From Marsupella aquatica (lineage: Eukaryota; Marchantiophyta), in assembly GCA_973895155.1 (NCBI GenBank), contig OZ316891.1:21018001-21082000 (forward strand): a stretch of 64,000 nt of DNA, given 5' to 3'. This document shows, one piece after another, positions 59,241 through 64,000 of the stretch (position 1 is its first letter; each line of letters opens with the position of its first letter). The notes under the pieces were generated by a model. The model did not search any database. It saw only the letters and a list, made by a program, of their open reading frames with translations, and was not told where the DNA came from. The translations under genes and the position numbers were made by a program.

Positions 59241-59890
59241 GGCAACTTGCCGAGTTGCCGGGCACGTAAACTCGGCATTTGCCGGCCTGAAATGCTCTCA
59301 TTTGACGCATATTCATCATTATTCCCCGGCTCGGCCCGAACTCCTCCCGGCCTCTTCCCGGACCCGGCCCGGCCCCCCCCCTACCTCTCGTCACCCGGCC
59401 CCGGCCCCGGCTTTACGCCCCGGCTTTACATCCCGGCCCGGCCCGGGTGGAGGAAGGCCCGGGTGGGGGGAGGGAGGAGGCCCGGCCTGGGTGGAGGGGG
59501 GCCCGGGTGGGGGGGGGGAGGAGGCCCGGGTGGGGGGAGGGAGGGGGCCCGGCCCGGGTGGAGGGGGGCCCGGGTGGGGGGGGGGAGGAGACCGGGTGGG
59601 GAGGAAGACGAGGCCCGGGTGGGGGGAGGGAGGAGGGCCGGCCCGGGTGGAGGGAGGCCCGGGGGGGAGGAGGCCCGGCCCGGGTGGAGGGGGGCCCGGG
59701 GAGGGGGCGGACGAGGGCCGGGTGGGGGGAGGGAAGAGGGCCGGCCCGGGTGGAGGGAGGCCCGGGTGGGGGGGGGAAGGAGGCCCGGCCAGGGTGGAGG
59801 GAGGCCTGGGTGGGGGGGAGGAGGGAGGCCCGGCCCGGGTGAAGGGAGGGGTTGGAGCAGGGAGGAGGGAGGCCCGGCCTGGGTTAAGGG
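59241..59890. repeat. GC-rich minisatellite with a C-to-G strand switch
   Basis: Up to about 59445 the plus strand is C-rich (CCCGGCCCCGGC-like). From there to about 59885 it is G-rich, with repeated GGCCCGGGTGGAGGG units and many runs of four or more G. ORFs of 131-220 codons encode only Gly/Arg/Pro repeats and are by-products. The G-runs could form G-quadruplexes. Confidence 0.9.
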
Positions 59891-60525
59891 AAGATAAGCC
59901 CGGGTTTTAGAGTTATGGATAAACTCAATTGAGATCAGCCATATCTGCTAATTTGGGGTTGTGACAATTTCTCGCCTATCTAGTATTTCAACCCCGCTAA
60001 ATATAGAACATTTTTTCATTCTAAATTGTATAAAACTTTGAGTTTTTCTCATTAGACACACTTCACTAAAAGTAGAGCACTCTATGTAAAGAGATAGAAA
60101 AGACTTTTGTGCGCGCGTGCTTGGAGGTTTTACTCGGCATGTGGTAATCCGCATAATAATTTTCTTCTTATCCCTTAACAATTTAGTGGTACTTGTGGGT
60201 ATCGTGAAACAAATTTCGACAATGTTGACATTCATGTACGCATGTTTGGAGCTAAAGCTTGACATGTGATATTTTACATGATTATCACTAATTGTCTCAT
60301 ATGTTTTCACTATATCGACAAATGCTCATTAAATTATAGATATCACATACGTCGGATAGGAATGTTAACAACCAGAAAACAAAAGAGAACCGCTGTGCGC
60401 ATGTTTGGAGTTTGACTCGACGTGTGATATTTCACAATAGTTTTTTTTTCTCGTTTTATTGTTGTTACTTCAAAAGACTAACAAATAATCATTCAATTTT
60501 TATTAAGTGACTATGTTTAGTGACG
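59891..60525. repeat. subterminal-type repeats upstream of the transposase
   Basis: Three diverged copies of a roughly 55-60-bp unit (GCATGTTTGGAG.TTGACTCG.C.TGTGATATTTCACA type) start near 60113, 60239 and 60397. They resemble the subterminal repeats that hAT transposases bind (family knowledge). The terminal inverted repeat itself was not found. Confidence 0.6.
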
Positions 60526-60534
60526 TATAAAAAG
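60526..60534 (+). promoter_or_regulatory. TATA box of the transposase gene
   Basis: TATAAAAAG lies 41 bp upstream of the ATG at 60567, so any 5' leader would be very short. Confidence 0.55.
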
Positions 60535-60566
60535 TCACTTTGTGTGTAAAGTTCTTGTTTTCAATC

Positions 60567-63424
60567 ATGTCTTCCGAAGAAGATGAGTCGGGCAACTCAT
60601 CAGCTCATTCTACTCCTATTAGGCACGGTGGAAATCACAATCAAGATCGTAGTGCAAAATTTTCCCCAGTGTGGAAATATTTTGAACGATGTGATACGCC
60701 ATCAGCGTGTAATGATATTAATCGTATATATCGAAGATGCAAATTTTGTAAGAAATATACAACGCATCATGCAACACGAGCAAAAGCACATTTGATGGGA
60801 AACATACACAAAGGAGATGCGCCACCTTGCACACACTTGTATGGAGTTGTTCACTTAGATGACATCAATAGAATGTACAATGTCATAAAGGTTGACCCAT
60901 CCATAAAGTACAAACGAAGTGATGGAAGTCATGTTTTGTTATCCATAAGAGGTCGTAGGTCATATAACCCATCTTCCAATTCGCAAGCATCAACTCGAGA
61001 CTCAAATTTTGTTGACCTCGATGAGGATGGAAATATGAGTCATCGAAGTAGAGCATCAAATTTTGCAAACCCAATCATGGATGCTTATCAAATTCCAAAT
61101 ACAGCTCATTTGGATAAGCTGTGGGCCAAAGTTTTTTATTCAAGTGGTATTCCGTTCAATGTGTCAGAGAATCCTTTCTTCCGTGAAGCAGTCACAGAAA
61201 CCTCGAAAGGGATTGTAAATGGATATTCTCTTCCGGGTATGCAAAATTTGAGAATGAAATTATTGGAGGAGGCTAGAGTTGATCTTACAAAGGACATGAC
61301 AAAAACAATGAAGGAGGCAAAACCTTTTGGATATTCCCTTTCATCCGATGGATGGGAAAATATCCGAAGGGAACCTTTGATGAATGTCATGTTGTTGAGT
61401 TCAAAAGGAGATTTCTTTTTGGATAGTTGGAACGCTGCACAAGCCGACAAGAAAGATGGGAAGTATCTTGGTGACATGTGGTTAAAATACATAGATGACA
61501 TTGGCGCCGATCACATCATACAAATTGTTACCGATGGTGCACCTGCAAATCGTGTAGCAGGTGAAGAGATAGTCATGAAAAAATATCCGCATGTGACATG
61601 GAGTTGGTGTGCTGCCCACATTTTTAATTTGTTGCTAGAAGACATGTATGGCCACAAGAATGTTGTGCTAGATGAGCGGAAAAAAAATCCATTCAAAATG
61701 ATTTTTAAGCACTTGAGATGGATAGTTAAAGCAGTTACATCATCACAAAAGTTGTCTGCAATATTTGTGAGGAAATCTGGTGACAGGAAGTTGTTAAATC
61801 CAAATGCAACGAGATTTGCAACAAATTTTTTAATGGCGCAGAGAGCATTGGAGCTAAGAGGAGTTTTACAACAAATGGTCATTGATGATAAGTGGCAATC
61901 CTATCGTGATCGCCTGCCAGTTCGACCAAAGTCACAGGGGCATATGACGAGGGGAAAGGCAGACGAACTTAAATCGTGGATACAGCAAGATACATTTTGG
62001 GCTCAAGTAAAATCTACAGTTGCTTTTTTCCTGCCGTTGGTGAAGATGTTGCGAGAATTCGATGGAGTTTCACCACAGTCTCCTTGGCTATATTGGAGCT
62101 TGAAAAAAGGAATAGCTAAACTAGAGGCGAGCATGGAGGGTTGTATATTAGTAACAGATTACTTAAAACCAAAGATAATGAAAGTGTATATGGATCGACG
62201 AAAATTACTTACTACTGATTTCATGTTAGCAGTAGCATATCTAAATCCTCAATTTTTCTTCGATGAAGATGAAGATGTGGCAGGAGATGCAGAACTGTAT
62301 AGAGGCTTCAATGATTACGTTCGTAGATATGCAGAACACAAGGTGAAGGCAGGAATCAACCATGATCGAGATGTGACGACACTTATTTCTGACATCCAAA
62401 TGCAGGCATTTGAGGCTAAAAAAAATTTGCCAAATTCATCGGTTGCAATTAGAGGAGCACAATCGAATATTGGGAAATTAAGTCCAGGAGAGTGGTGGTA
62501 TTTGTATGGAGCTGATTACGCGGAGCTAAGATTGATGGCGAGAAGAATCACGCATTAACAAATGTGTGCATCTTCATGCAAACGAAATTGGAGTTCGTAT
62601 GACTTTATCCATTTAAAAAGCCGTAATAGGTTGACCAATGATCGGGCAAAAGACTTGGTTTTTGTATTCACAAATTCGAGGTGCAAAAAGGGCTCACAAA
62701 GGTGAGAAACCCTCATACGTCTATATATAGACGATATGATGAAAGAACAACAATAAATGATGGCCCGAGGCCTACTTCCATAGAAGGATGTCACACTGAA
62801 CAACATGGTGTTACATGTGCGGCTCTTGGAGAGGATGACGTGGAGGATTTTGATACAATTGATGATGCAGATGAGGCTTTGCAAGGATTATCATTACACA
62901 CTGATAGTGATATGTTGACTCGTATTCCACCAGATACTGAAATAAGTGATGTTGGAGAATGGGAAGATGAAATGGATTTAATGATGTTCCCTGCAATCGA
63001 TGAGTCTCAAATTCAGGATGACGAGGACTACTCATTTGATGCAAACTTTGTAGTGCCTTCCCAACCAAACCCATCCTTCACATACCCAACATTGAATCTA
63101 CAAAATGATGTCCAAGCAAGTACTTCGTACTTATTTCAACGACGAGGTACTGCATCGGAGCTCTGTCCTGAGAGAACAACACCAACTTTGTTTGCGCAAC
63201 CTGATGATGCACAGTGGGGACAACATGCTTCTCCAACAAAAAATATGTATGAAAGACAGAACATGACAAATCCATGTACATCAAACATACATGCCCGTGT
63301 TGGGGCATTTCAAGAATATCATAGCGCAGATCCGGTCCAATGGATGACAAGACAATTTCAATTTGATCGACAGTTGCAAGAAAATGAGAACAATAACACA
63401 AGGCACTTTTCGTCACAACCTTGA
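60567..63424 (+). pseudogene. hAT-superfamily transposase (BED finger, DUF659), two lesions
   Basis: The ATG at 60567 opens 663 residues. A BED-like zinc finger uses Cys58, Cys61, His75 and His81. The DUF659/RNase-H-like core has SSDGWEN (Asp261), IVTDGAPA (Asp323) and WCAAHIFNLLLEDM (residues 347-360). The hAT dimerisation region starts with GEWWYLYG at residues 641-648. A TAA at 62556-62558 then cuts it, but the same frame continues with RNWSSYDFIHLKSRNRL, the rest of that domain, to 62705. A second frame from about 62681 to 63424 adds about 245 residues, acidic in its first half. So one stop and one frameshift separate three parts of what was probably one protein. Confidence 0.85.
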
Positions 63425-63536
63425 TATCTATTTAGGTATTACATGCTAGTACTATACGACAAACTATGATATACTATGCCGGATTGTGCATGTCCTATGC
63501 AATAAAATATGCTATACTAAACATTGTGTGTGCAAT
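63425..63536. other. 112-bp spacer between convergent ORFs
   Basis: Separates the transposase end from the end of the minus-strand RING-like ORF. No terminal inverted repeat is visible here, which allows both ORFs to belong to one element. Confidence 0.4.
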
Positions 63537-64000
63537 CTACTCATTTGGGTTCTCATTGTCTTGCGCTTCTGCTTTCACCTCTGCCAGTTGTTGACGACGA
63601 CGATGGCGACGAATAGATCGCTGCATGTTTTGCTCATCTGTTGTTGGTCGATTGGCCATGGCATATTCCTTCCACTGTTGGAATCTACCGCTGAATAGCA
63701 AATTGTCAAAGTCACCATCTGACAAGTTATATTCATTAACTGTGAAGTTGTCAATGGGCCTTGAATCGATCTGTGTCATTGCAATACTCTCTTGAGTCAT
63801 GTCTTCAGTGTCTTGCTGTGTCTCCATTGGTGGCATTTGTTTCAACAAACCTCGTTGCTCATACTCTCGTTCATGAAATGGTTTCCGACACCAACATTTT
63901 CGGCTCTTCTTCATCCACCGAAACAAGCAAGCATGATGCCATAAGTGACCGCATGTTCCCAAAATGGAAACAGATTCAGGACCCCATGGATACAAGCACC
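63537..64000 (-). CDS. RING-H2-like protein, 5' end beyond window
   Basis: Minus-strand ORF, stop at 63537, open through the right edge, at least 152 residues. Near its visible start it reads TCGHLWHHACLFRWMKKSRK, then CWCRK, which matches the second half of a RING-H2 finger (C-x-H-x2-H-x2-C...C-x-C instead of C-x2-C). A Cys just upstream fits the first half. The remainder is Gln/Asp/Glu-rich and ends with a basic helix (RSIRRHRRRQQ). Function could be ubiquitin ligase, or the second ORF of the adjacent transposon. Partial, so undecided. Confidence 0.55.
   Translation of the reverse strand, partial: CLYPWGPESVSILGTCGHLWHHACLFRWMKKSRKCWCRKPFHEREYEQRGLLKQMPPMETQQDTEDMTQESIAMTQIDSRPIDNFTVNEYNLSDGDFDNLLFSGRFQQWKEYAMANRPTTDEQNMQRSIRRHRRRQQLAEVKAEAQDNENPNE

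Noticed and set aside
59235-59910. ORFs of 220, 202 and 131 codons encoding Gly/Arg/Pro repeats
   Set aside because: All three frames are open because of the GC-rich minisatellite. There is no coding signature.
62681-63424. A separate 247-codon gene after the transposase
   Set aside because: It begins with GTG inside the transposase dimerisation region and has no good ATG near its start. It is better explained as the frameshifted C-terminus of the transposase.
1-64000. tRNA, rRNA and CRISPR features
   Set aside because: No tRNA T-loop/acceptor pattern, rRNA block or regularly spaced direct-repeat array was recognised by eye. A tRNAscan-SE or Rfam run would be decisive.

Overview
The window is nuclear DNA from a land plant. 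Support comes from an intron-rich gene for a plastid MATE transporter of the DTX44 type, two nested Ty1/copia retrotransposons, a BED/DUF659 hAT transposase, plant-type CCCTAAA telomere-like motifs, and many minisatellites and MITE-like inverted repeats. Compact introns, low gene density and a bacterial-looking VOC gene would fit a non-seed plant such as a moss. That is a guess and no species is named.

Layout. 1-6.5 kb: intergenic DNA with a 43-bp minisatellite and two GC-rich islands. 6.5-11.9 kb: a complete 13-exon MATE gene whose splice phases and length close exactly (659 codons plus stop). It carries a second, phase-compatible version of its TM1 exon, so the two versions look mutually exclusive. 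12.9-14.3 kb and 28.16-28.56 kb: remnants of a PIF1/Helitron-type helicase split by an insertion. 14.3-28.2 kb: an old copia element (A, 136-bp LTRs, 7 differences) into which a younger copia element of the same family (B, 109-bp LTRs, 2 differences, perfect AATAC target-site duplication) has jumped. Both are disabled. A carries a telomere-like CCCTAA tract immediately before gag.

28.6-30.7 kb: an LTR-like remnant and tandem repeats. 30.7-33.6 kb: a small gene cluster with an intronless PhnB-like VOC protein, a protein that is only the eIF4A-like RecA2 half of a helicase, and, on the minus strand, a short MPP6-like exosome cofactor gene. 37.3-37.8 kb: an intronless unrecognised gene. 42.9-45.6 kb: a probable five-exon gene for an unrecognised plastid-targeted protein. 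45.6-59.9 kb: mostly gene-poor repeats, including two minisatellites, a 143-bp near-perfect hairpin, a MITE-like element, a possible small N-myristoylated protein on the minus strand, and a CCCGGG-rich minisatellite.

60-64 kb: a hAT-type transposase with a TATA box and upstream repeats, broken by one in-frame stop and one frameshift. It converges on a RING-H2-like ORF that runs off the right edge.

The genes do not form a pathway. Two link to RNA metabolism (MPP6-like, eIF4A-like) and two are probably plastid proteins (the MATE transporter and the 42.9-kb gene). Most of the window is transposon-derived.
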